This document shows, piece by piece, positions 17,136-24,700 of a DNA stretch of 25,716 nucleotides. The translations under genes were made by a program, and so were the position numbers. The stretch is taken from positions 13,553 through 39,268 of the forward strand of contig DIEQ01000009.1 of assembly GCA_002418705.1 (NCBI GenBank). The letters are read 5' to 3'. Position 1 is the stretch's first letter; each line of letters starts with the position of its first letter. The notes beneath the pieces were generated by a model that saw only the letters and a list, made by a program, of their open reading frames with translations, ran no database searches and was not told the origin of the DNA. This stretch comes from Mageeibacillus sp. UBA5770. Its GTDB lineage: Bacteria; Bacillota_A; Clostridia; Saccharofermentanales; Saccharofermentanaceae.

Positions 17136-18351
17136 GTCCTTCACCTTCTTTATAAAGAAATATAGGGATAATTGTAAAATTGTTGTTTTCAAGGGGACCG
17201 ACTTCAATGATTTCATCAATAAGACGTTTGCCGTGTGAAGTCCTGGTAATGTGGACAACGATGTCTACACCCATTTCAATCTGGCGGATGACTGCTTCAA
17301 AGGGAAGGGCAGATCCTGCTAGTACCATGGTAGCCAGACGGTTCAGCATTTCTTCACATGAATTGGCATGACCTGTGCACAGGGAACCGGGATGTCCGGT
17401 GTGAAGCGCATGAAGCATATCAGCTGCTTCACTTCCCCGGACTTCACCGACAATTATTCTGTTAGGGCGCATTCGCAAAGCGGTGCGGATCAACTGACCT
17501 ATTGATATTTCTCCCTGACCATCCGGTCCGGGAAGTCTTGCCTCAAGCCGGACAAGATTATTCAGTCCCTGAAGTGAAAGCTCGGCGGAGTCTTCAATTG
17601 TGACAACCCGTTCCTCCCGTGGAATAAAGGAGGAGAGTGTGTTAAGGAACGTTGTCTTGCCTGAACCGGTGCCGCCGCAAAGAAATATCGATTTCCTGTC
17701 CCTTACTGATTTGGAGAGATAAGCTGCAGCTTCGACCGTGAGAAATCCTTGTGAAATCATTGTTTCAATGTCCGGCCGCACTCCGGTGAATTTACGTATT
17801 GTGAAAATCGGGCCGTCCGGAGCGACGGGAGGCAGTACGGCATTGGCACGTGACCCGTCAGGGAGTCTTAAGTCTGCTACAGGTGAAGCTTCGTTCAACG
17901 GCCGGTTTGCCCGTGAAAAGAAGTTGGTGATAATTCCTTCTAATGCTGCAGCATCCTTGAATGTCAGGCTTGAAGGGAACAGACGGCCCTCTTTTTCATA
18001 AAAAATATGTGAAGGACCGTTGACCATGATCTCAGTAATTGCAGGATCATCCATAAGTGGCTGAAGAATATCTAGACGCCGCATGGCATTAAATATACTT
18101 ACAGCCAGAGTCCGCTTATCTTCAAGTGTCATCTTCATGCTTCGCGTTTCCGTGCTGACAACATCGGCAATGATCTGACGGAAAGCATTGTCATCTACAT
18201 TAAGATGTTCCTGGATTTTCGTGAGGATGCATATGGAGAGTTTTTGCTTCAGTTCACTTTGGAAATCATATCCGGGATCGTATTGCTTTGCCGGGGAATT
18301 CATTTTTTCATCGGCATCCCGGAAACGCTGTCCTTTCCTTATAGCATTCAT
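17107..18351 (-). CDS. tadA: TadA/CpaF-type secretion ATPase
   Basis: The hexameric ATPase that powers Flp pilus assembly at the cytoplasmic face of the membrane. The 414-residue protein has the CpaF N-terminal helical region, ITEIMVNGPSHIFYEKEGRL, the Walker A loop CGGTGSGKTT (about 226-235), VVTIEDSAELSL (Asp box), MRPNRIIVGEVRGSEAADML (Walker B), and a His box LHTGHPGSLCTGHANS. The ATG at 18351 overlaps the tadZ-like stop as ATGA, with AGAAGG upstream inside that gene. The Trb/VirB11-type conjugation ATPases are the nearest alternative, but the neighbouring platform and pilin genes settle the Tad assignment. Confidence 0.93.
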   Translation of the reverse strand: MNAIRKGQRFRDADEKMNSPAKQYDPGYDFQSELKQKLSICILTKIQEHLNVDDNAFRQIIADVVSTETRSMKMTLEDKRTLAVSIFNAMRRLDILQPLMDDPAITEIMVNGPSHIFYEKEGRLFPSSLTFKDAAALEGIITNFFSRANRPLNEASPVADLRLPDGSRANAVLPPVAPDGPIFTIRKFTGVRPDIETMISQGFLTVEAAAYLSKSVRDRKSIFLCGGTGSGKTTFLNTLSSFIPREERVVTIEDSAELSLQGLNNLVRLEARLPGPDGQGEISIGQLIRTALRMRPNRIIVGEVRGSEAADMLHALHTGHPGSLCTGHANSCEEMLNRLATMVLAGSALPFEAVIRQIEMGVDIVVHITRTSHGKRLIDEIIEVGPLENNNFTIIPIFLYKEGEGLVPQRKQYP

Positions 18352-19376
18352 ATATCTGCCTTCTTTGATTCAGAGAAAAATTTCAGCAGATTTGGCGGAA
18401 GTGATGAGAAAAGATCCGTAAGTTCCCATTCGCACATTTTTTGATCGGAGTAATTCTGCGGAGGCATAATAATATGAAGTTCGTGGGAGAGTGAACAAAT
18501 TTGCTTAAGTGTGCAGAACGGAAGGGATTCAACAACAACGATAACAGCGGTATCCTCTTCCGGTATATCTGACAGTCTGCGAAGCAGATGAAGTAGACGT
18601 ACAAGTACTCCCGGCTGACAGCATAAAATATCATCGGCACGCAGTGGCATCCCAAAATGATAACAGCCATCCTGCCCGAGCTGTAAAAAATCAAGTAACT
18701 CATGAGGTTCCATTTTTACACTCTCTAGCTGAAGCAACAGTTCAGAAATACCGGAAGCCAGTGAATCCCTTACATCAGCGAACCCGGATTTCCGTCGGAA
18801 TGGATTGACCATGCTGATTCCCGACATCAGGTCTATTCGGATTACACGAAGACCTGCAGCTAACAGCGTCTTTGTGCAGCCAGCCGTATATTTTTCGCGT
18901 TCTGACCGATCAGTAAATGAAACAAGGATACGCATGTGCCCCTGAGGCCGATACTGTGTTTGCGGGGTCGTCTGTTGTAGGAGTATTGATTTTACAGAAT
19001 CATGCGGAATCGGAAAGAAGCCGGAATCTCTGGCGGTATTTTCAAGAGGAATATAACAGGAATCGGGTCTGGCTTCCCGTACTTTCCTAGAAAGCTCTGC
19101 GCCGGTCATTTTCCTTCGGTCTTCGCTTCCCTGAGACTGCAGCGGAATAAAGCAGGGAGGTGAAGCCTCCCGGATATGTGTGCGCAGGGTTTCCTGATCT
19201 GTCCGTGTCTCATCATATAGAATCACGTCTTCCGTAAGGACAAGCGCAGCGTTATTCTTAAGATCATCAGGAGAGTACAGGGATATCTGAGTTTGAGGTA
19301 TCAGATGCAGCAGACGCTGCGATATGCTCCGGGCAAAAACGGGATCCGGATCAATAATGGCAATATGTCTTTCCAT
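18348..19376 (-). CDS. TadZ/CpaE-like protein without a P-loop
   Basis: A 342-residue protein, first in the Tad operon. Residues 1 to about 120 resemble a receiver-like N-terminal domain (MERHIAIIDPDPVFARSISQRL), and from about 155 there is a ParA/MinD-like fold start, MRILVSFTDRSEREKYTAGC..., followed by LLAAGLRVIRIDLMSG. In TadZ/CpaE the first strand leads into a deviant Walker A with Gly-Lys; here that stretch has no Gly-Lys-Thr/Ser, so ATP binding is probably lost. TadZ proteins localise the pilus machine. The ATG at 19376 is preferred to the GTG at 19421 because AAGGGGA lies 10 nt before it. Family membership rests on position and weak similarity. Confidence 0.6.
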   Translation of the reverse strand: MERHIAIIDPDPVFARSISQRLLHLIPQTQISLYSPDDLKNNAALVLTEDVILYDETRTDQETLRTHIREASPPCFIPLQSQGSEDRRKMTGAELSRKVREARPDSCYIPLENTARDSGFFPIPHDSVKSILLQQTTPQTQYRPQGHMRILVSFTDRSEREKYTAGCTKTLLAAGLRVIRIDLMSGISMVNPFRRKSGFADVRDSLASGISELLLQLESVKMEPHELLDFLQLGQDGCYHFGMPLRADDILCCQPGVLVRLLHLLRRLSDIPEEDTAVIVVVESLPFCTLKQICSLSHELHIIMPPQNYSDQKMCEWELTDLFSSLPPNLLKFFSESKKADI

Positions 19377-19409
19377 ATCGAATTGTTCCCCTTTCGTTTT
19401 GGTGAAGTC

Positions 19410-19415
19410 ATTGTA
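19410..19415 (-). promoter_or_regulatory. Possible -10 hexamer of the tad operon
   Basis: TACAAT on the minus strand lies about 34 bp upstream of the tadZ-like start. The matching -35 position reads GATTCC, a poor match, which would fit an activator-dependent promoter served by the repeats just upstream at 19444-19485. Confidence 0.4.
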
Positions 19416-19443
19416 TGACACAAAAAGTGGATGGAATCAGCTG

Positions 19444-19485
19444 TTTTTCGACAATAGGTGACAATCAGCTACATTTTTCGACAAT
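19444..19485. repeat. Direct repeats TTTTTCGACAAT in the tad/metK divergent region
   Basis: The 12-mer TTTTTCGACAAT occurs at 19444-19455 and again at 19474-19485. A third core GACAAT lies between them at 19460-19465 and a fourth at 19542-19547. Starts of the first three cores (19450, 19460, 19480) differ by 10 and 20 bp, placing them on one face of the helix. This looks like an activator or repressor binding array for the tad operon, the metK promoter, or both. Confidence 0.5.
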
Positions 19486-19487
19486 TT

Positions 19488-19513
19488 GCGAAGTGCAAAA
19501 TATGCACTTGCGC
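19488..19513. promoter_or_regulatory. Dyad operator-like element overlapping the metK -35
   Basis: GCG-AAGTGCA (19488-19497) pairs with TGCACTT-(G)-CGC (19503-19513), 10 bp with one bulged G and a 5-nt centre AAATA. It overlaps the likely metK -35 (19508-19513), suggesting an operator. Confidence 0.4.
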
Positions 19514-19536
19514 CGACTTGTAACAAATGTTATGAT
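19508..19536 (+). promoter_or_regulatory. Probable metK promoter
   Basis: TTGCGC (19508-19513) and TATGAT (19531-19536) are separated by 17 bp, placing the transcript start near 19543, about 20 nt before the first stem of the SAM riboswitch, as expected for an S-box leader. Confidence 0.5.
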
Positions 19537-19561
19537 CAAAAGACAATTTTATATTTGTTCA

Positions 19562-19668
19562 TCTCTTATCAAGAGTGGCGGAGGGATCTGGCCCTACGAA
19601 GCCCAGCAACCGCGGTAACGCAGCGGTGCTAATTCCAGCAGGTGATTATACCTGGAAGATGAGGCGCT
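19562..19668 (+). ncRNA. SAM-I (S-box) riboswitch aptamer
   Basis: The conserved S-box core is present in order: CTTATCAAGAG, GGAGGGATCTGGCCCTACGA, AGCCCAGCAACC, GGTGCTAATTCCAGC and GAAGATGAGG. P1 forms between CTTATC (19565-19570) and GATGAG (19658-19663). SAM binding stabilises P1 and frees the downstream terminator, so high SAM should turn metK off. It sits about 200 nt before metK, the classical target of this riboswitch. Confidence 0.95.
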
Positions 19669-19685
19669 GAGTTTATTTTTAATCG

Positions 19686-19715
19686 AGCCTTTCCTTTCAG
19701 GGAAGGGCTTTTTTT
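19686..19715 (+). terminator. Riboswitch-controlled terminator of metK
   Basis: AGCCTTTCC (19686-19694) pairs with GGAAGGGCT (19701-19709), 9 bp with one G-U pair and loop TTTCAG, followed by a run of seven T. The 5' arm contains GCCT, which can instead pair with AGGC at the 3' side of P1 (19662-19665), a minimal antiterminator switch. Confidence 0.8.
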
Positions 19716-19802
19716 ATCGAATCCTCAAGGGGGGGCTTTTTTCGTCGAAATCCTAAGGGAAGGGCTTTTTTTATCGGAATCCTAAGGGGATGGCTTTTTT
19801 TA
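19700..19802 (+). repeat. Tandem 28-29 bp repeats of the terminator 3' arm and T run
   Basis: Units at 19700-19728, 19729-19756, 19757-19785 and a partial one at 19786-19802 each read as a G-rich arm ending GGGCT or TGGCT, six or seven T, then ATCG/GTCG and AATCCTMA. Units one and three differ by a couple of bases only. Just one complementary 5' arm (AGCCTTTCC) exists upstream, so the four 3' arms could compete for it. Confidence 0.85.
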
Positions 19803-19871
19803 TTAATGAGTTTATGAAAGTTTTCGTAATGTTTGGAGCGTATCTTCAAACAAAAAGAAGGAGGACAGAAA

Positions 19872-21071
19872 ATGAGTATTAGAAAACAAGGAAAATGGCT
19901 TTTTACATCTGAATCAGTTACGGAAGGTCACCCTGATAAAGTTTGTGATCAGATTTCAGATTCCGTACTTGATGCAATTCTTGAGCAGGATCCGATGGCG
20001 CGTGTTGCCTGTGAAACGGCCTGTACGACGGGTATGGTACTTGTTATGGGTGAAGTCACAACAACGGCTTATGTAGATATTTCGAGTATTGTTAGAAATA
20101 CAGTCAGGGAGATAGGATACGACGGATCCGATTCCGGTTTTGATTATAAGACATGCGCCGTCCTGACGACTCTCGACGAACAGTCACCTGATATTGCGCA
20201 GGGCGTTAACAAGTCTCTTGAAGCAAGAGAAGGCAAGGATAAAGACATGCTTGACACCGGAGCCGGCGATCAGGGGATGATGTTTGGCTATGCTAATAAC
20301 GATACGGAGGAACTGATGCCTCTGCCTATTTCACTTGCACACAGGCTCACACGACGACTCGCAGAGGTCAGAAAGAATGGTCAGGCGCCTTTCCTCCGTC
20401 CGGACGGAAAAAGTCAGGTTACCGTAGAATATAACGGCAACACGCCTGTCCGCATCGAAGCAGTGGTCGTTTCTACCCAGCACAGTCCGCATATTTCCGA
20501 GACGGATCTGGCCACAGAGGTCATCCGGCTTGTTATTGATCCCGTGCTTCCCCGCAATCTATTGGATGAAAATACAAAAATATATATCAATCCAACGGGA
20601 CGATTTGTTGTCGGGGGACCTCAGGGTGACAGTGGGCTGACAGGCAGAAAGATCATTGTTGATACCTACGGCGGTTATGCGCGTCACGGCGGCGGTGCAT
20701 TTTCCGGCAAGGATCCGACAAAAGTTGACCGATCTGCTGCATATGCAGCCAGATACATTGCGAAAAATATTGTAGCTGCAGGGATAGCCGATGAATGCGA
20801 GATCCAGTTCGCATACGCAATTGGTGTTGCCCATCCGCTCTCTGTTATGGTTGAGACATTCGGTACCGGAAAAATACCGGACGAAAGAATAACTGAGCTT
20901 GTTATTAAACATTTTGACCTGCGTCCCGCAGCCATAATCCGGGATCTGGATCTTCGTCGTCCCATATACAAAAAGACGGCTTCCTACGGGCACTTTGGAC
21001 GGATTGATGAGTGCTTCCCCTGGGAGAAGACGGACAGGGCTGTCATGCTTAAGGCCGATGCCGGTATCTGA
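19872..21071 (+). CDS. metK: S-adenosylmethionine synthetase
   Basis: MetK makes SAM from methionine and ATP in the cytoplasm. The 399-residue product has the family blocks [12 protein letters not shown] near the N-terminus, [12 protein letters not shown] in the middle, and [18 protein letters not shown] later, with all signature residues. The ATG at 19872 is preferred to the in-frame codon at 19833 because AGAAGGAGGAC lies just before it and the family starts close to that methionine. Expression is expected to be controlled by the SAM-I riboswitch upstream and possibly by the operator-like elements in the divergent region shared with the tad operon. Confidence 0.97.
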   Translation: MSIRKQGKWLFTSESVTEGHPDKVCDQISDSVLDAILEQDPMARVACETACTTGMVLVMGEVTTTAYVDISSIVRNTVREIGYDGSDSGFDYKTCAVLTTLDEQSPDIAQGVNKSLEAREGKDKDMLDTGAGDQGMMFGYANNDTEELMPLPISLAHRLTRRLAEVRKNGQAPFLRPDGKSQVTVEYNGNTPVRIEAVVVSTQHSPHISETDLATEVIRLVIDPVLPRNLLDENTKIYINPTGRFVVGGPQGDSGLTGRKIIVDTYGGYARHGGGAFSGKDPTKVDRSAAYAARYIAKNIVAAGIADECEIQFAYAIGVAHPLSVMVETFGTGKIPDERITELVIKHFDLRPAAIIRDLDLRRPIYKKTASYGHFGRIDECFPWEKTDRAVMLKADAGI

Positions 21072-21081
21072 AATAAAAACG

Positions 21082-21104
21082 AGGTAATATTTACCTGTGG
21101 ATAA
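21082..21104 (+). promoter_or_regulatory. Small hairpin over the recD2 ribosome binding site, next to a DnaA-box match
   Basis: AGGTAA (21082-21087) and TTACCT (21091-21096) are perfect inverted repeats around TAT; the first arm is part of the recD2 ribosome binding site (GAGGT, 21081-21085). Directly after it, TGTGGATAA (21096-21104) is an exact inverted DnaA box covering the GTG start. Either may be chance. Confidence 0.3.
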
Positions 21105-23598
21105 TGAGACAAACGGACCGGTATATAAAAAAACAGACGCGCGGGATCGGCAGGTTCAGATGAACATGCCGGTTCAAGGCGCGTCTGTTTCTTTAGAGGC
21201 TTTTTGTGAAAATATTGTTTTCCGCAATGAAGAAAATGGCTATACCGTTGCACTATTCTCGAAAAAATCGAACCCCTCTTCTGAAACTGCTGAAAGTACC
21301 AGTCGTGCGAATATAACGAAGAGTCCAAAAGAATCCCCGGAATACGTATCGTTTACAGCCGTAGGCAACATGCCTTTTCTTGAACCCGGTGATTATGCCG
21401 GGCTTGCCGGTAAATGGGTGATCCACAGTTCTTACGGTCCGCAGCTGCAGGTTGAACATTATGCTCAGCTGACACCGCACACTTCCTCGGATATTCTTCA
21501 ATATCTGTCATCAGGATCCATACAGGGAATAGGTATTAAAACAGCGGAACGCATTGTCGGGACATTTGGAGAAGATACGATCCGCATTATGCGTGAAGAG
21601 CCTGAAAAACTGGCACGGATAAAGGGCATAACACTTCAGAAAGCCAGGCAGATTTCTGCTCAGATCGCAGAGAAGGGTGATTTTCAGGAATTATCACTGC
21701 TCCTTGCTCCCTTCGGAATCGGCATGGGCAGGATCCTGAATATTTACAAGCGTTTTGGGTCTGCGTCGCTGTTCGTAGTTAAGAATAATCCCTTCCGTCT
21801 TGCCGATGAAGTGTCTGGAATAGGTTTTCACACTGCAGACTCACTGGCCGTTCATTTCGGATGCGACCCGATGTCTCCTTACCGGATCGGCAGTGCACTT
21901 ATGTATTGCATGTCGCAGGCAGAGAACGAAGGTCATACATATCTCCCTCTTTCCGTATTGCTGACTAAGACCCAGACTCTGCTTTCTGTTAAGACATCAG
22001 TCGGAGTCGATGATGCAGATGCAGCGGAATTCGGTCTGGATCCAATGCCGGTTTCAGATACTCTGATCGAAATGTCCTTATCCCACAAAAGTGACGGGTT
22101 TCAGCAGCTGATATCAACCCGCAAAATCATCGCTTACCGGATGACTCCGGAGGGTGATTTTGCACTGGCTTCCGATGAAGAACGTATAGATAATATCCGG
22201 GTTGCTTTGCCAAAAAATATCGAGGCTGAACTTGCTTCAGCTAAAATCATTGCGCAGAAGGTACAATGCAGGATGGCTGAAGCGGATATGAAAGTGACTG
22301 AAGAAAAGATGCTGCTTTCAACCGAACTTATGGGCATTATTCTGGCGCCGGAGCAGAAGAAAGCTGTATTAACAGCTGCTAATTCGTATATTTCCATCAT
22401 AACGGGAGGCCCCGGAACAGGGAAAACAACGATTATCCGGGTTCTTACGGATTTTTACCGGACAGAAGGAAAAAAGGTTGTGCTTTGTGCTCCCACAGGA
22501 CGAGCCGCAAAACGAATGTCAGAGGCATCGGGGATTCCTGCAAAGACAATTCACCGGCTGCTTGAGATGGAGCGCGGTGCCGATTCAAATTCTCAGGTTG
22601 TATTTAAGAGAAATGATGAAAACCCTCTTGATGCGGATGCCGTTATCGTTGACGAAACCAGTATGCTCGACTCATTTCTTTTTTACTGTCTTCTCAGAGC
22701 GATAGATAAGAGAACACAGGTCATATTTGTAGGGGACAGCGATCAGCTGCCTTCTGTAGGCGCAGGTAATGTTCTTGCCGACATGATCCGCTCCGGTGTG
22801 ATTGCAGTCGAAAAACTTACGCAGATTTTCCGGCAGGCCGCACAGAGTCGTATTGTTCTGAACGCTCACCGGATTCTAAACGGAGACTCAATTCTGTTTG
22901 ATCAATCGCTTGATAGCGATTGCATGCTTATTTCCATGGATTCTGCACCTCAGATTGCGCAGGCAGTTGCTAAATTATGCTCACAAGTACTCCCCAATGT
23001 TTATGGCATCGATGTTTTACGGGATGCCTGTGTACTGAGTCCGTCCCGAAAAGGCCCGGCCGGAATCAACGCACTCAATCCGCTTCTGCAAACTGCAATG
23101 GGTAATACTGGAGCACTGCATTGTATGGCGCATGGCTTTTCATTCCGCCTTCAGGACAAAGTTATGCAGACAAGAAATAATTATGATCTTTCCTTTAGAA
23201 ATACGGATGGAACACAGGGTGCCGGTGTTTTTAACGGTGAACTTGGCTTCATTAGGGAAATTGACCTTGCGTCTGACTGTCTTACAGTCGAACTTGATGA
23301 CGGAAGAACCGTATTATATGACCGAAACGCGATGGATGATCTTGATCCTGCCTATGCTGTTACTGTTCACAAGAGTCAGGGCAGTGAATACCCAGTCGTG
23401 ATTTTGGCCATCGCACCCGGTTCGCCAATGCTCAACAACAGGAATCTCTTATATACCGCGATTACACGTGCGAAAAAAAGACTTTTTATCGTCTCCTCCA
23501 AGCGAACCCTTGAAAGAATGATTAACAGCTATGCGCAGAATGGCCGCATGACATCCTTGTGCGAATTTCTGCGCGTGTATGTTGAAGGAGGTTCGTGA
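21097..23598 (+). CDS. recD2: RecD2-type ATP-dependent 5'-3' DNA helicase
   Basis: A superfamily 1B helicase (RecD2/YrrC) acting in DNA repair and replication-fork handling in bacteria, independent of RecBCD. The 833-residue product has an N-terminal OB-like part, a helix-hairpin-helix region with IQGIGIKTAERIVGTFG and IKGITLQKARQISAQIA, Walker A TGGPGTGKTT, the Walker B region VIVDETSMLD, the block FVGDSDQLPSVGAGNVL, and the C-terminal motifs AVTVHKSQGSEYPVVIL and YTAITRAKKRL. It is about 90 residues longer than typical RecD2 because of a roughly 25-residue N-terminal extension and a Ser/Thr-rich insertion near residues 53-80. GTG at 21097 follows GAGGT at 11-nt spacing. It lies 25 nt after metK. 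Confidence 0.92.
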   Translation: MDNETNGPVYKKTDARDRQVQMNMPVQGASVSLEAFCENIVFRNEENGYTVALFSKKSNPSSETAESTSRANITKSPKESPEYVSFTAVGNMPFLEPGDYAGLAGKWVIHSSYGPQLQVEHYAQLTPHTSSDILQYLSSGSIQGIGIKTAERIVGTFGEDTIRIMREEPEKLARIKGITLQKARQISAQIAEKGDFQELSLLLAPFGIGMGRILNIYKRFGSASLFVVKNNPFRLADEVSGIGFHTADSLAVHFGCDPMSPYRIGSALMYCMSQAENEGHTYLPLSVLLTKTQTLLSVKTSVGVDDADAAEFGLDPMPVSDTLIEMSLSHKSDGFQQLISTRKIIAYRMTPEGDFALASDEERIDNIRVALPKNIEAELASAKIIAQKVQCRMAEADMKVTEEKMLLSTELMGIILAPEQKKAVLTAANSYISIITGGPGTGKTTIIRVLTDFYRTEGKKVVLCAPTGRAAKRMSEASGIPAKTIHRLLEMERGADSNSQVVFKRNDENPLDADAVIVDETSMLDSFLFYCLLRAIDKRTQVIFVGDSDQLPSVGAGNVLADMIRSGVIAVEKLTQIFRQAAQSRIVLNAHRILNGDSILFDQSLDSDCMLISMDSAPQIAQAVAKLCSQVLPNVYGIDVLRDACVLSPSRKGPAGINALNPLLQTAMGNTGALHCMAHGFSFRLQDKVMQTRNNYDLSFRNTDGTQGAGVFNGELGFIREIDLASDCLTVELDDGRTVLYDRNAMDDLDPAYAVTVHKSQGSEYPVVILAIAPGSPMLNNRNLLYTAITRAKKRLFIVSSKRTLERMINSYAQNGRMTSLCEFLRVYVEGGS

Positions 23599-23600
23599 AG

Positions 23601-24341
23601 ATGTCATCAGCATTACTTTCAGCATTTCGGTCTGCAATTTTTCCTCATGTATGTGTGTTATGCGGCTGCGTACTGCTGAAAGAGAAGGACGAAGCAGCGG
23701 CCTTTTTTTCTAAGGAACTTCATATCTGCAGGTCATGCCTTGCTGTATTACCGCTTCGATTTCCGGGAGAACGCCTGATTCAATGCCTTTCGAACCCGTA
23801 TGACGGCGATCCAATATCGGATTTGCAGGTAATGGTACCTTTTCGATATGAGGAACCTGTTGTAAGCGCCCTGCGTGCTGTCAAGTTTCATGACGCTCCT
23901 TATATAGGGATATCACTGTCCTTTTTTATGAGTGAGGCTATCTTGTCCGACACGCCCGGTTTTGATGTCGTCATTCCAATACCGCTTTCCGCACAGCGCC
24001 GCAGAAAACGCGGGTATAACCAGGCTGAACTTCTCGCTGAACCTCTTGCAGGAAGAATGGAAATTCCTTATATGCCGTCATTTTTGATCCGTACCAGGAA
24101 CACACGGCAGCAAAGCCGTTTTTCAGACCCGATTTTACGCTCGGAAAATATCAGCGGAGCATTTTCTGTCCCGGATGACTGTGACCTTGAAGGCCTTTCG
24201 ATTCTTCTTGTCGACGATGTGACAACAACGGGCAATACGCTGCACGAGGCCGCTTTAGAACTATACAGGAAAGGCGCCCGTTATGTAGCCGGGATCACGG
24301 CGGCTTCCGGGCGTGAAGAAGTTAAAATAGTGTCTGCTTAA
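23601..24341 (+). CDS. ComFC-family phosphoribosyltransferase-like protein
   Basis: A 246-residue protein of the ComF/GntX family. The N-terminus has two Cys pairs (CVLCGC and CRSC) forming a zinc ribbon, and the C-terminal half is a phosphoribosyltransferase-type fold with VVIPIPLSAQRRRKRGYNQAELLA and the PRPP-loop motif LLVDDVTTTGNTL. Homologues are needed for DNA uptake in competent Gram-positive bacteria, where ComFC works with the ComFA helicase. No comFA lies next to it here. The start ATG at 23601 lies 9 nt after AAGGAGG (23585-23591), better than the GTG at 23595 only 3 nt away. It begins two bases after recD2 ends, so the two are likely co-transcribed. Confidence 0.88.
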   Translation: MSSALLSAFRSAIFPHVCVLCGCVLLKEKDEAAAFFSKELHICRSCLAVLPLRFPGERLIQCLSNPYDGDPISDLQVMVPFRYEEPVVSALRAVKFHDAPYIGISLSFFMSEAILSDTPGFDVVIPIPLSAQRRRKRGYNQAELLAEPLAGRMEIPYMPSFLIRTRNTRQQSRFSDPILRSENISGAFSVPDDCDLEGLSILLVDDVTTTGNTLHEAALELYRKGARYVAGITAASGREEVKIVSA

Positions 24342-24386
24342 TGCTGCAAAATGAATATTTTGATGATTCAGTGGATATTAACAACG

Positions 24387-24405
24387 TAAAATGATAATCA
24401 TCATT
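24387..24405. promoter_or_regulatory. Fur-box-like palindrome
   Basis: TAAAATGATAATCATCATT matches 15 of 19 positions of the classical Fur consensus GATAATGATAATCATTATC and contains the perfect hairpin AATGAT-AATC-ATCATT. It lies in the 392-bp gap 24342-24733, 73 bp upstream of the next recognisable promoter. It could also be a weak hairpin after comFC. Confidence 0.3.
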
Positions 24406-24478
24406 GCACTTAAAAACGGCTGTTTTCAATTTATGTGTATCTTAGGCGATTGTATAAGGAATCTTGTGGTTCTTTGGG

Positions 24479-24507
24479 TTGAGAGTACGCGCTGCAATTG
24501 GTATAAT
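24479..24507 (+). promoter_or_regulatory. Promoter of the 6S-like RNA
   Basis: TTGAGA (24479-24484) and TATAAT (24502-24507) have the ideal 17-bp spacing. The predicted start, near 24512-24514, coincides with the first base of the closing stem of the RNA, which strongly supports both calls. Confidence 0.8.
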
Positions 24508-24510
24508 ATA

Positions 24511-24700
24511 GATGCCTGGGATGTCCGAGACTCACGTTTTTGAACCTTCATGACTGAAAAGGGAATCCGGTGTCGGAGCAGAGCGGATCAAGCCTTAGCT
24601 ACTCCTCGGAGTACTATTGAGGAAGATCCTAGACTGCCGCAGGGTACCCACCTGGCGAACGCTAGGTGTCAAAAAGTGGGAATCGGCATAACAGGTATTT
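24511..24700 (+). ncRNA. ssrS: Probable 6S RNA
   Basis: A roughly 188-nt structured RNA that folds as a rod with an open middle, as 6S RNA does. The ends pair as ATGCCTG (24512-24518) with CAGGTAT (24692-24698), then ATGTCCGA with TCGGCAT, then CTCAC-G-TTTTTGA with TCAAAAAGTGGG. A central region with side hairpins follows (CCTT/AAGG on the 5' side; CACCTGGC/GCTAGGTG on the 3' side). The top is a long stem: GCAG/CTGC, GGATC/GATCC, CCTTAG/TTGAGG and TACTCC/GGAGTA. 6S RNA mimics an open promoter and sequesters housekeeping-sigma RNA polymerase in stationary phase. The class is assigned by architecture and size, not by search. No intrinsic terminator is seen before cysE 34 nt on. Confidence 0.72.

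Noticed and set aside
17136..17258. Upstream extension of the TadBC gene
   Set aside because: It lies inside the tadA frame and lacks a ribosome binding site at its start; the TTG at 17135 has GAAGGTG before it.
19700..19802. CRISPR-like array
   Set aside because: The repeats are head to tail without unique spacers, and each carries a terminator arm and T run.
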